Source: Granulicella mallensis (GTDB lineage Bacteria > Acidobacteriota > Terriglobia > Terriglobales > Acidobacteriaceae). From it: a stretch of DNA of 64,000 bases. Of this stretch, positions 53,186-61,155 are shown piece by piece. A model generated the notes under the pieces. It did no database searches and was not told the origin of the DNA. It was given only the letters and a program-made list of their open reading frames with translations. The position numbers and the translations under genes were made by a program. The stretch's first letter is position 1. The number at the start of each line of letters is the position of its first letter. The stretch spans positions 1 through 64,000 of the forward strand of contig NZ_JACHIO010000014.1 in the NCBI RefSeq assembly GCF_014203225.1, written 5' to 3'.

Positions 53186-54034
53186 CTACATCACAAACTG
53201 TTGTACTCCAACCGGCACCACAACGCTCTTTGACGGAAGCCAGTTCGGAAACGGGTTCCGCTGCGACTCCCGGAAGGCAGTGATACTCTCTCGCACACCC
53301 GAGCGGCGCTGCAAAAGCGTCTGCATCAGTTGCTCGATCGTTGCGGTATCGCCTCCGTACCACTCGGGCGGCACGGCCTCGGCGATCTGCCAGAGTTTAC
53401 TCTCTGCAAACTCTTCGATGCGGCTGAGCCAGGGCTCGAAGCTCTGCCATCCTGTCACACTGGCATACACGTAGTTGCGCGGAAAGACGCCGCGCAGCAC
53501 GGGATCGGGAAACGTCCACTCCCCCGCATTGAAGCAGAAGCCCTGGTCGATGAAGATCGCCCGGTAGCGCCGTTCGCGCGGACGGCGCTCATAGACCGCC
53601 TGCCGTCCGTTGCAGTTGCCCGTCCATTTGTCCAGGCTGAGAATCCCCGCGAACTCCGCGAGATTGCGCAGCTCATCCATCTGCGACTCGGGCAGATAGT
53701 CGACGACCTGACCGGGATTCAGACCGCCCACGAACTGGCTGCCGAACTGCAACCCCGCCGCGCAGGGCTCGGAGACATTGCGCCTGCGCTCGACGACCAT
53801 CTCCGGGCTGTTGGCGATCAGCCATGGACTTACTTCAATCACGTCGGTCTTCGGCACGCTCAAGCCGACAGCCTCCGCCAGTCGCGTAGCGATGAGTTCG
53901 TTGGCGAGCACCCGCAGGTGCTGCGGATTGTTCTGAAACTTGACGACCCACAGGTTGCCGTCAGAACCCAGCATCAACTGGCTCTGCGCGCCGCCGCGCA
54001 GACGGTGAATCGCTTGGGTTGCAATGACGGCCAA
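53186..54034 (-). CDS. HipA-like kinase
   Basis: 282 residues from TTG 54034 (GGAG seven bases upstream); the longer in-frame upstream part consists of the inverted-repeat DNA. Kinase fold of the HipA family: N-terminal GSDGNLWVVKFQNNPQHLRVLANELIATRLAEAVGL with the ATP-binding Lys (VVKF), catalytic DKWTGNCNGRQ (Asp and Asn) and metal-binding IDQG (FIDQGFCFN). HipA kinases phosphorylate translation factors or tRNA synthetases; this shorter form lacks the HipA N-terminal domain. No HipB-like HTH is adjacent, but the DUF3037 gene lies 132 bases downstream. Confidence 0.85.
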   Translation of the reverse strand: MAVIATQAIHRLRGGAQSQLMLGSDGNLWVVKFQNNPQHLRVLANELIATRLAEAVGLSVPKTDVIEVSPWLIANSPEMVVERRRNVSEPCAAGLQFGSQFVGGLNPGQVVDYLPESQMDELRNLAEFAGILSLDKWTGNCNGRQAVYERRPRERRYRAIFIDQGFCFNAGEWTFPDPVLRGVFPRNYVYASVTGWQSFEPWLSRIEEFAESKLWQIAEAVPPEWYGGDTATIEQLMQTLLQRRSGVRESITAFRESQRNPFPNWLPSKSVVVPVGVQQFVM

Positions 54035-54056
54035 AGGGGGTCTCCACCGCCATGAT

Positions 54057-54142
54057 AGCGGCAAGTGATAAGTGGCAAGTGACAAGTAAGTTCGAAACGG
54101 CCTGCTTTTGTACTTACCACTTGCCACTTATCACTTGCCGCT
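54057..54142. repeat. Inverted repeat of AAGTG(A/G) units
   Basis: Left arm 54057-54090 and right arm 54113-54142 are complementary over 25 perfect bases (AGCGGCAAGTGATAAGTGGC then AAGTG), partly made of short tandem AAGTG-type units. Loop ~30 bases. Located 23 bases upstream of the HipA kinase start, in the divergent gap, so it may overlap its promoter. It is unlike the other palindromes of the window. Confidence 0.7.
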
Positions 54143-54183
54143 CCTAGTTGCCCCCACATACGTTCACCCGCTACCATCGCGAG

Positions 54184-54408
54184 ATGGAACAAAGTCCCAG
54201 CTCTGCCGCACGCCGCTCCGAAGACATCGCGCTCGACCTCCTGAAGTTTGTGGCCGGACACGCCAACCTGGGCCGCCCCGCGGCCTCGTCCACGCCCGGC
54301 TTCGGATTGCCCTCCTCCGCCAAGCCCGAAGACCAGGTCAACGCTCTGCTCGAGCTCTATGGCCGCTGCCGTGAGGCCGTGGAATCTCCAGCCCCAGCAA
54401 AGAAGTAA
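54184..54408 (+). CDS. Small hypothetical protein
   Basis: 74 residues from ATG 54184. Ser/Ala-rich ends around a helical core (SEDIALDLLKFVAGHANLGRP, DQVNALLELYGRCREAVESP). Its stop is two bases before the GTG of the Gfo/Idh gene, so they form an operon. Not recognised as a known family. Confidence 0.65.
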   Translation: MEQSPSSAARRSEDIALDLLKFVAGHANLGRPAASSTPGFGLPSSAKPEDQVNALLELYGRCREAVESPAPAKK

Positions 54409-54410
54409 CC

Positions 54411-55466
54411 GTGACGCCCCTTAAAGTTGCCGTCGTTGGGGCCGGAGCCTTCGGCCGCAATCACCTGCGCGTCTATCGCGAGCTGGAGACCGCGCATCCC
54501 GAGCTCGTGCAGCTGGCCGCGCTCGTCGAGGCCCATGCCCCAACCCGCGAAGAGGCTGCCGCGCGCTACGGCATCCCCGCTTTTAGCTCTGTTGAAGAGT
54601 TATTTGCAGCCGGGCTCTCCCTCGACGCGGCTTCGGTCTGTGTGCCCACGGTCCACCACGCCGCGCTCGCCGAGCAGCTCCTGAACGCCGGGCTCGATGT
54701 CCTCATCGAGAAGCCCTTCGCTGCCTCTCTGGCCGAAGCCGACCGCGTCCTCGCGCTGGCCGGTTCGCTGGGCCGCATCGTCCAGATCGGTCACCTCGAG
54801 CGCTTCAACCCGGCGGTCACCGCCGTCGCCGAGCGGCTCAACAACCCCATGTTCTTCGAGTCCCATCGGCTCAGCATCTTCACGCCGCGTTCGCTGGACG
54901 TGGATGTCGTGCTGGACCTGATGATCCACGACCTGGATGTGGTTCTCTCGCTGACCAACTCCCCGATCCGCGAGGTGCGCGCGGTAGGTCTGGCCGTCCT
55001 CTCCCGCAAGGTGGATATCGCCAACGTGCGGGTGGAGTTCGACTCCGGCTGCGTCGCGAACTTTACCGCCAGCCGCGTCAGCACGGAGCAGGTACGCAAG
55101 CTGCGGCTGTTCCAGCCGCACCAGTACCTGTCGCTGGACTTCGCGCGGCAGGAGCTGCTGTCGATCGACGTCGATCCCTCTGCGGCAGCCGCCTTCCTGT
55201 CTCGTCCCAGCACCCAGGATCTGTCCGCCACCCCTGCAACCGGGGCGGGAGCAATTCTGCAGCACCCCTCCGCCGGACTCAACCTGCAGAAGTTCGACCT
55301 GCCAAGGGCCGAGCCGCTACGGCTGGAGCTGGAGGACTTCCTCCGCGCCGTGCGAACTCGTACTGCGCCACGCGTCACGGGCGAGGCAGGACGAGCAGCG
55401 TTATCCCTGGCGCTTGAGATTAATCGAGAGATTGCAGAGCACGCGCAACGGGCGGGGCTCAGCTAG
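54411..55466 (+). CDS. Gfo/Idh/MocA-family oxidoreductase (cytoplasmic)
   Basis: 351 residues from GTG 54411. Rossmann fold with VAVVGAGAFGRNHLRVYREL and the EKP signature (VLIEKPFAASLAEA, residue ~97). No signal peptide, unlike the 12.3-kb paralog. C-terminal domain with LERFNPAV and HDLDVVLSL, which fits sugar-nucleotide dehydrogenases. In some Acidobacteria a relative lies among LPS lipid A genes, but no such genes are visible here. NAD(P)-dependent sugar oxidation is a family-level inference. Confidence 0.85.
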   Translation: MTPLKVAVVGAGAFGRNHLRVYRELETAHPELVQLAALVEAHAPTREEAAARYGIPAFSSVEELFAAGLSLDAASVCVPTVHHAALAEQLLNAGLDVLIEKPFAASLAEADRVLALAGSLGRIVQIGHLERFNPAVTAVAERLNNPMFFESHRLSIFTPRSLDVDVVLDLMIHDLDVVLSLTNSPIREVRAVGLAVLSRKVDIANVRVEFDSGCVANFTASRVSTEQVRKLRLFQPHQYLSLDFARQELLSIDVDPSAAAAFLSRPSTQDLSATPATGAGAILQHPSAGLNLQKFDLPRAEPLRLELEDFLRAVRTRTAPRVTGEAGRAALSLALEINREIAEHAQRAGLS

Positions 55467-55487
55467 CGGCAGGAAACAGAAAAAGCA

Positions 55488-55520
55488 AAACGCCACGCTC
55501 GCAAAGGAGTCGTGGCGTTT
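55488..55520. terminator. Bidirectional terminator (second copy of 52161 hairpin)
   Basis: AAACGCCACG (55488-55497) pairs with CGTGGCGTTT (55511-55520); outside it GCAGGAAACAG pairs with CTGTTTCCTGC, making a nested stem. The stem is the same as at 52161-52193, 3.3 kb away. Serves the Gfo/Idh gene (+) and the DUF4292 lipoprotein gene (-). Confidence 0.8.
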
Positions 55521-55539
55521 GTCTTGCTGTTTCCTGCTG

Positions 55540-56436
55540 CTAATCAAGCTTCTGCACAGTCACCCCGGGTGGAATCGGCAACTCAAACTGATCGTTGTCC
55601 AATTTCTCGTTGAGCGCCAGCTTGGTAATCTCCACCTTCAGCGAATACTCGTCGAGTGGACGCTTGATCGTGATGAGTGCGGGGAACTGCTGGTCCCCAT
55701 ACGGCTGATAGTGATCGTAGGTCGCCTGCGTTTCGACCTGCCCGTCGGCGTTGTAGATATCCTGTTGGAAGGGCAGCATTGTTACGCGATTGATGTGGAT
55801 CGTACGCGTGCGCTGCAGGATGGCGGGGTTGCCATCCTTCTTCTTCATGATGGTGAGCTCGTAGTCGGGCTCTTCGATGGCTTCGTGATGTTTGTTATCG
55901 AGCTGCAGCACGCGCGTCGACTCGGTCAGCGTAACGAACTCATCCGCACCGACACCAGGAATCATGAACGAGTCGAAGAAGACCGGGGGGCGCAGATTCT
56001 CCAGCCCATTCTTGGAAGGCTTCGTGACTGTATTCGATCCCTGCCGCCAGACATCGCCGTGCGACGACCAGTTCATCATGGTGAACGTGTCGCCGTTGCT
56101 GACCATGTCCAACCCCTCGGAACCGATGATCGGAATCTTCAGGATCACGCGCAGATCGTGCGGCTTCCGCACGAAGATAAAACCCCGGAACGAGGTGTAC
56201 TGAACGACTTTGCCCTCTTTACCCCCACCGGTGGTAGCCGTAATCAGCACGGAGGCATTCAGGGTCTTGATGGCCGCATCGCGGTCGGAGACTTCTTTCT
56301 GCAACTGCTCGACACCGGCGGAGCGGTAGACTTCAGGGGCCTGGGTCTTCTGGACAATACGCGTCGTCCTGTAGCATCCGGTCAGACCGGTAGACAACAG
56401 CACAAATAACAACGGAAACGCTTGAGATCTCTTCAT
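55540..56436 (-). CDS. DUF4292-like outer membrane lipoprotein
   Basis: 298 residues from ATG 56436. Type II signal peptide with lipobox LTGC (Cys near residue 21). The mature part resembles DUF4292 and LolA-type beta-sheet folds (RGFIFVRKPHDLRVILKIPIIGSEGLDMVSNGDTFTMM), a hydrophobic-cavity fold seen in lipid carriers. Probably outer-membrane associated; role unknown. Monocistronic. Confidence 0.75.
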   Translation of the reverse strand: MKRSQAFPLLFVLLSTGLTGCYRTTRIVQKTQAPEVYRSAGVEQLQKEVSDRDAAIKTLNASVLITATTGGGKEGKVVQYTSFRGFIFVRKPHDLRVILKIPIIGSEGLDMVSNGDTFTMMNWSSHGDVWRQGSNTVTKPSKNGLENLRPPVFFDSFMIPGVGADEFVTLTESTRVLQLDNKHHEAIEEPDYELTIMKKKDGNPAILQRTRTIHINRVTMLPFQQDIYNADGQVETQATYDHYQPYGDQQFPALITIKRPLDEYSLKVEITKLALNEKLDNDQFELPIPPGVTVQKLD

Positions 56437-56548
56437 TCGGTGCAAGCTTCAGTATATCGACTAGCGCAGACCCCGTGCTGATTCAGATATTCGGAGGTAT
56501 GTAGTCATTGGATACCGGAGCCGCCAAAAAGTTTGCACTTTCTTGCGT

Positions 56549-57517
56549 TTAACGTCCGGCCCGATAGGCCGCTACGTTCGTGTCATGTTCCGCCAGCGTC
56601 CGGGCAAAACGAGTCGCCCCATTCGCATCCGCCACGAAATAAAGAAAGTCCGTCTGGGCCGGATGCAGCGCCGCTTTCAACGCCGCCATACCGGGATTGC
56701 AGATCGGCCCGGGAGGCAGGCCGGTGTGTGTGTAGGTGTTGTACGCCGAGTCCGAGTGCAGCTCGCTCTGGTGTATCACTCCCGTCCACGTCCCGTGCAG
56801 TAGCGACGCGTAGATCACCGCCGGATCGGTCTGCAGGGGCATCCCCGCCGCCAGCCGGTTCTCGAAGACCCCCGCGACCACCGGACGTTCCGCGTCGATG
56901 TGAACCTCTTTTTCGACCAGCGAAGCCATCGTGACGGCCCGTGACGTGTCCCCATCAGCCAGTCCCAGCCGCGCCGCCTGCTGTCCGAAGCGCCGGGTCA
57001 TCACGGTCAGCATCTGCAACGGCGTCGCGTGACGGCTGAACTTGTAGGTATCGGGAAAGAGGTAGCCCTCAAGTGAAGTGGCCTTGGGGCTCCAGCGGGA
57101 AATCAGCTCCGTATGCTGCTGCGCGGCGCTCAGGAAACCGTCGCGAGAGCCCAGTCCCGCTGCGGCAATCGCCTGTGCAATATCGAAGAGGTTATAGCCC
57201 TCGGGAATGACCAGCGTCAGGGTATAGACATCGCCGCGATGCAGCCGGGCGTAGATCTCGGGGAGCGAAGCCGGGTGGTCGAAGCGGTACTCGCCGGCCT
57301 TGAGCGAGCCGTTCTTGAGGGTTTTGAACAGCTCGAACGCCAGCTTGCTGCGGATGATGCCCGCCTGCTGCAACTGTGCGGCAGCCCCTGCGGTCCCAAT
57401 GCCCGGCGTGATCTCGACGAAGGTCTCCGACGAAGGCCCATAGGGCAGAAACACGTAGAATCCCACCGCCGCAGCAGCCAGAACGATCAGTACCAGGAGA
57501 AACTTCAGCAGTCGCAC
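56549..57517 (-). CDS. mltG: Endolytic murein transglycosylase MltG
   Basis: 322 residues from GTG 57517. One N-terminal TM helix (LLKFLLVLIVLAAAAVGFYVF), LysM-like segment to about 140, then the YceG domain with catalytic Glu in MASLVEKEVHIDAERPVVAGVFENRL and TDPAVIYA...NTYTHTGLPPGPICNPG. MltG cuts nascent glycan strands at the inner membrane and sets their length. Lies 23 bases after the alginate-lyase gene and probably cotranscribed. Confidence 0.93.
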   Translation of the reverse strand: MRLLKFLLVLIVLAAAAVGFYVFLPYGPSSETFVEITPGIGTAGAAAQLQQAGIIRSKLAFELFKTLKNGSLKAGEYRFDHPASLPEIYARLHRGDVYTLTLVIPEGYNLFDIAQAIAAAGLGSRDGFLSAAQQHTELISRWSPKATSLEGYLFPDTYKFSRHATPLQMLTVMTRRFGQQAARLGLADGDTSRAVTMASLVEKEVHIDAERPVVAGVFENRLAAGMPLQTDPAVIYASLLHGTWTGVIHQSELHSDSAYNTYTHTGLPPGPICNPGMAALKAALHPAQTDFLYFVADANGATRFARTLAEHDTNVAAYRAGR

Positions 57518-57540
57518 GCACCCCACCCCTGCTTCGCATT

Positions 57541-58743
57541 CTAATGACTGCGCGGGGCTCCTTGCCCGGCCGACGACACATCGGCTCCATGCGTCAGCGG
57601 CTCGAAGACGAACATGTGCATGTCCACCGGCACGGGATACTGCTCCACGTGCTGCTCGATCCACTCCTTCGTCTCCGGCAGAGGCACTCCAAGCCGGTTG
57701 TGGTACTCGTTATACCCCACCACGAACGTCGCTCCCTGCGCGTAGTGCACCGCGCCTCCGCAGACCAGGGTCGGCACAGGGTCCTTGCGCAATAACAGGT
57801 GCGCGTGGAACTCCAGAGCAGGCAACAGTCGCTTCTCCTCGGCCTCATAGAGCTTGTCGCCCTGGATGTGCGCCGTCTCGGCGGCCGCCATCGTCGACGA
57901 GATGCCGTAGCTCGTATGCCCGAGGTCGCGGCACGTCTCCTGCGCCATGCCGTCCACGCTGGCGTTCAGGTTCGTCGTGCCGTACCAGCTCGTCTCGCCG
58001 CTTGCGCGCGGCAGTCGGCGGGGGTGCGCTCCATCCAGCGCCGAGTTATAGAAGTAGGCAGGCACGCGCTGCAGCCACAGGTCCTCGGCATGCTTCAGGA
58101 GGGCGTGGTCGTCTGTAAATACCGCGATGCCGGTCATCGCGTCGATCATGCTCAACTCCCAGTTGCCGTTTGAGCCTGAGCCGTCATGAATGAGCGGCAG
58201 GATGACCTTCGTCAGCATCGCCGAAAAGGCTGCGATGTCCTCCGGCTTCCACCCTGCATGGCTGTAGCGCAGGATCTCCGCCGACCGCGGCCAGGTCTCG
58301 CCGCTCCAGGCCGCCTGCAGCGGGGCGTTCGAGTTGGTATAGCCGTGCAGGTTATGCCCATAGGCGTTGACGATGCGGATCGCATTGTCCGCATAACGAT
58401 GGTCCTCGCTGATGTACCAGAGCATCGACTGCAAATACGCCGCGCTGGCGTCCGCATCCTCGGCATGGCAGCCATGGTCGGGATGAGAGACCGGCCCGCA
58501 GTCGATGATTCCTGTCGAAGGCGGTCCCTGCAACTGATAGTCCAGCGCTCCGTACTCGCTCGCCACGGCCTTCTGGTACTCGCTGTAGAAGGGCTCTGCT
58601 TTGGCCTTGACCTGGGCCTTCACGAAGTCGAGCTGCGGCCCGCTCACCAGCACCCCGGGATGCTGAAACGCCTGGGCAACACAGATTCCGCTAAAAAACG
58701 AGGCCGCCAGGGCGACCGGCGCAATACGACGCAGCAGAGACAT
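57541..58743 (-). CDS. Exported alginate lyase family protein (PL5-like)
   Basis: 400 residues from ATG 58743, six bases after AGGAG. Signal peptide 1-26 (VALAASFFSGICVAQ). An (alpha/alpha) toroid with the PL5/PF05426 marks SGETWPRSAEILRY, SNGNWELSMIDAM and SWYGTTNLN. Such enzymes cleave beta-1,4-linked uronate polymers by beta-elimination. The substrate in an acidobacterium could be alginate-like or another uronan. First gene of a pair with mltG. Confidence 0.8.
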   Translation of the reverse strand: MSLLRRIAPVALAASFFSGICVAQAFQHPGVLVSGPQLDFVKAQVKAKAEPFYSEYQKAVASEYGALDYQLQGPPSTGIIDCGPVSHPDHGCHAEDADASAAYLQSMLWYISEDHRYADNAIRIVNAYGHNLHGYTNSNAPLQAAWSGETWPRSAEILRYSHAGWKPEDIAAFSAMLTKVILPLIHDGSGSNGNWELSMIDAMTGIAVFTDDHALLKHAEDLWLQRVPAYFYNSALDGAHPRRLPRASGETSWYGTTNLNASVDGMAQETCRDLGHTSYGISSTMAAAETAHIQGDKLYEAEEKRLLPALEFHAHLLLRKDPVPTLVCGGAVHYAQGATFVVGYNEYHNRLGVPLPETKEWIEQHVEQYPVPVDMHMFVFEPLTHGADVSSAGQGAPRSH

Positions 58744-59200
58744 GAACTTCTCCTTGGATGGCTGGGGGAACGGGAACGACTGGGGAACGAAACAGCCGTG
58801 CTTCAAAACGCAGAGAAGTGTAGCATTCACGCGCTTGAGTAGGCCAGATGGTGACCCCTGGCACAGAAATTGCATTTAAAATTTCATAGGGTATCCCTAA
58901 ACGCTGATTCACATCGTGAACAGAGACAAGCCCTGAAAGGGCGACATATACCAGCCCAGGGCGAAGCCCTGGGTTAGGACCCAATAGAATCCCGAGCCCT
59001 GAAGGGGCGACCTATTGTGCCCCCACGATAGATCGCGCCTTCAGCGCTCCGCTCCGAAGTGGCCACAAACCCCCCGGGCTTTACCCGGGGCTGGTGTAGC
59101 GTCGCCCTTTCAGGGCTTACCTTCATGCCAACCATGCGCAGTCTCGGCCAGCAAAGTAGTCCCCCGACCCTACTTATCTTGCATTTTGTATAATTCAGCG
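58744..59200. repeat. Intergenic palindromic repeats
   Basis: No gene. The block GAGCCCTGAAGGGGCGACCT at 58996 is identical to 9645, and 'AGGGCGAAGCCCTGGG' at about 58957 and 'AAGCGCG...' nearby make imperfect hairpins. It precedes the XRE gene. The last ~30 bases contain its TATAAT. Confidence 0.6.
59189..59194 (+). promoter_or_regulatory. -10 element for a leaderless transcript
   Basis: TATAAT ends six bases before the ATG at 59201, so transcription should start at or very near the start codon. No Shine-Dalgarno sequence lies upstream of that ATG. No good -35 is visible. Confidence 0.5.
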
Positions 59201-59479
59201 ATGAATGAAGTCTTCAAGAACATTTGGGACGCTATAGAAGAGACTCCCGCACAGGCCGAAAACATGAAGCTCAGGTCCTCGCTCATGATTGTGCTGAAAG
59301 AGCACATCTCCCAGTCGGGTATGACGCAGAAGGAAGCAGCCAGGTTCTTCGGCGTTACCCAGCCCAGAATCTCCGATCTTATGCGGGGTCATATTGATCT
59401 GTTTGCTCTCGACAGCCTGGTCAATATGGTCGCGGCTGCAGGCCTGCACATCGAGATGCACATCGCGAAGGCTGCTTGA
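59201..59479 (+). CDS. XRE-family HTH protein (orphan HigA/antitoxin-like)
   Basis: 92 residues from ATG 59201. Central HTH: SGMTQKEAARFFGVTQPRISDLM, followed by DLFALDSLVNMVAAAGLHIEMHI, a common layout of antitoxins paired with Gp49/RelE-like toxins. No toxin gene is present upstream or downstream: upstream are only repeats, downstream is ruvX, whose start overlaps this stop by four bases. Probably self-regulatory. Its transcript appears leaderless. Confidence 0.8.
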   Translation: MNEVFKNIWDAIEETPAQAENMKLRSSLMIVLKEHISQSGMTQKEAARFFGVTQPRISDLMRGHIDLFALDSLVNMVAAAGLHIEMHIAKAA

Positions 59480-59979
59480 GAGACGTGGAGACTCCCCCTC
59501 GCATTCTCGCGCTTGACGTCGGCGACCGCCGCATCGGTCTTGCCATAACTGATCCGCTGGGTCTTACGGCCCAGCCGCTCTTCACGCTGCACCGCACCTC
59601 GCTCCGGGCCGACCTGAAGTCCGTAGCCCGGTTCATTCGCCAGCACAAGGTCACGACTGTCGTGGTCGGCAATCCGCTCCACGCCGACGGCTCTCCCAGC
59701 CCCCAGGCCGCCAAGGCCCTGGCCTTTGCCGCCGCCGTGCGCGAGGAGCATCCCACGCTTGCACACCATCTGCTCGACGAGCGGCTGACCACGCTCGAAG
59801 CCCATGCCTTGCTGGATGCCGCCGGACACAGCGCCCGCACCGCAGGCCGCAGCCACGGCAAGACGATCGACCGCAAAGACCTCATCGACCAGGTGGCCGC
59901 GACGCTGCTGCTGGAAAGCTTCCTCTCCGGCGGCAAGCCTGCTCTGCTCCCCGACCCGGACGCCGACGGGAGCACCTAA
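59476..59979 (+). CDS. ruvX: Putative pre-16S rRNA nuclease / Holliday junction resolvase RuvX (YqgF)
   Basis: 167 residues from TTG 59476, overlapping the XRE stop by four bases (GTG 59485 is an alternative). RNase H-like fold: ILALDVGDRRIGLAITDP with the catalytic Asp, VVVGNPLHADGSPSPQA, DERLTTLEAHALL (Asp-Glu) and a C-terminal DRKDLIDQVAATLLLESFL. In bacteria YqgF matures the 16S rRNA 5' end; a resolvase role is also proposed. Coupled to the antitoxin-like gene, an odd pairing. Confidence 0.9.
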   Translation: MRDVETPPRILALDVGDRRIGLAITDPLGLTAQPLFTLHRTSLRADLKSVARFIRQHKVTTVVVGNPLHADGSPSPQAAKALAFAAAVREEHPTLAHHLLDERLTTLEAHALLDAAGHSARTAGRSHGKTIDRKDLIDQVAATLLLESFLSGGKPALLPDPDADGST

Positions 59980-60110
59980 GCTCCCGGCACGGATGAGCAC
60001 TCCTCATCGCTCTCTCCCTCGCAGCTCGTGGCTCTACAGGAAGCCGGTGTTCCCTGGCCACAAGCGCCGTGCACAAGGGCATCGGACGCGGGGCGGAAGG
60101 GCAAGTCTCG

Positions 60111-60116
60111 TATAAT
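60111..60116 (+). promoter_or_regulatory. -10 element of greA
   Basis: TATAAT with CTCG directly before it, 61 bases upstream of the greA ATG. The ten bases CTCGTATAAT also precede the E2 gene. No -35 seen. It argues against any greA start upstream of 60120. Confidence 0.45.
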
Positions 60117-60177
60117 GGAGTTTTCACTCCACCGCCCTGTCGGCACCCGCCGAAGGCCCAGCAAAGCAGACCCACGC

Positions 60178-60648
60178 ATGGAAGACATCAAAAGGGCTCT
60201 TGAAGAGCAAATCAAGGCACTCGAATACGAACTGACCACCGAACTCCCCGCCGAGATTAAAAAGGCAGTCGCGCTTGGAGACCTCTCCGAGAACGCCGAG
60301 TATCACTCGGCCAAGCAGCGTCAGGAGTTTGTGAACGCGCGTCTCGGCCAGCTCAAGAAGCGTATGGGCGAACTCGCCATGGTGAACCTCGACAATATCC
60401 CCAGGGACAAGGTCGGCTTCGGGTCTACGATTGTCGTCTTCGACAGCACCAAGGACGAAGAGATTACCTACAAGCTTGTGACCAGCGAAGAGGCAGACGT
60501 AACCAAAGGCCTGATCTCGACGACCTCGCCGATCGGCCGCGCGCTGCTGGGCAAAGAGATCGGCGACACTGCCACGGTCGTTACGCCCAATGGCAAGCGC
60601 GAGCTTGAAGTACTGAAGCTGACGACGATTCACGGCGTAGCGGCATAA
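60178..60648 (+). CDS. greA: Transcription elongation factor GreA
   Basis: 156 residues from ATG 60178. N-terminal coiled coil (MEDIKRALEEQIKALEYELTTELPAEI...) with the acidic tip DLSENAEYHSAKQRQ, then the C-terminal FKBP-like domain (GFGSTIVVF, SPIGRALLGKEIGD, VTPNGKRELEVLKL). GreA reactivates backtracked RNA polymerase by stimulating transcript cleavage through the tip acidic residues. Size matches the family. Followed by DUF2695 after three bases. Confidence 0.93.
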   Translation: MEDIKRALEEQIKALEYELTTELPAEIKKAVALGDLSENAEYHSAKQRQEFVNARLGQLKKRMGELAMVNLDNIPRDKVGFGSTIVVFDSTKDEEITYKLVTSEEADVTKGLISTTSPIGRALLGKEIGDTATVVTPNGKRELEVLKLTTIHGVAA

Positions 60649-60651
60649 GCC

Positions 60652-60996
60652 ATGTCGGACGAGGCAGAGGACGACTTTGACTCGATCATTCGGGACATCA
60701 CACCCTATGTAATGAAAAGCCTCGAAGGAAAGGGGTTCTTCGTCAGCCTGGAAGAGCTCATCTTCAATAAGGGTGCAGATAATCCAATTGGTTGCAAACA
60801 TGACTTCACTCACGCTACGGCTCTTCTCATTAAGGCCGGGTATACCGCAGAAGATCGCGAAGATATCTTCGCTGTGATGAGATCACGGGGTGGCTTCTGT
60901 GATTGTGAGATTCTTTACAACGCGCTGGAGGAAAGTCTTCCCAGAGAGCGCTATTGGAAGACACGCGCAGCAGAATTGAAGCAAAACAAGCAATAG
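60652..60996 (+). CDS. DUF2695 protein
   Basis: 114 residues. DUF2695 pattern: GCKHDFTHATALLIKAGYTAEDREDIFAVMRSRGGFCDCEILYNALE, with CxH and CDCE (C..H...CxC) residues able to bind metal. Starts three bases after greA, so co-transcribed. Function unknown; small helical family. Confidence 0.8.
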   Translation: MSDEAEDDFDSIIRDITPYVMKSLEGKGFFVSLEELIFNKGADNPIGCKHDFTHATALLIKAGYTAEDREDIFAVMRSRGGFCDCEILYNALEESLPRERYWKTRAAELKQNKQ

Positions 60997-61155
60997 TGGT
61001 GATACGGGCGAGAAGCAGATTCCTCGCTACGCTCGGAATGACAACCAGAAAAGCAAAAGCGTTTCTCGGGTCGATAACAACGTTTTGTAGTAGTTCATTG
61101 ATATACAAACATCGCACTTCGCGAGCCATCGCGATAAACTAATCCCTGTACCCTC

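Noticed and set aside
53186-54127. Longer HipA-kinase start at 54127
   Set aside because: Its first 31 codons run through the AAGTG inverted repeat and give no kinase-like sequence; TTG 54034 has an SD.
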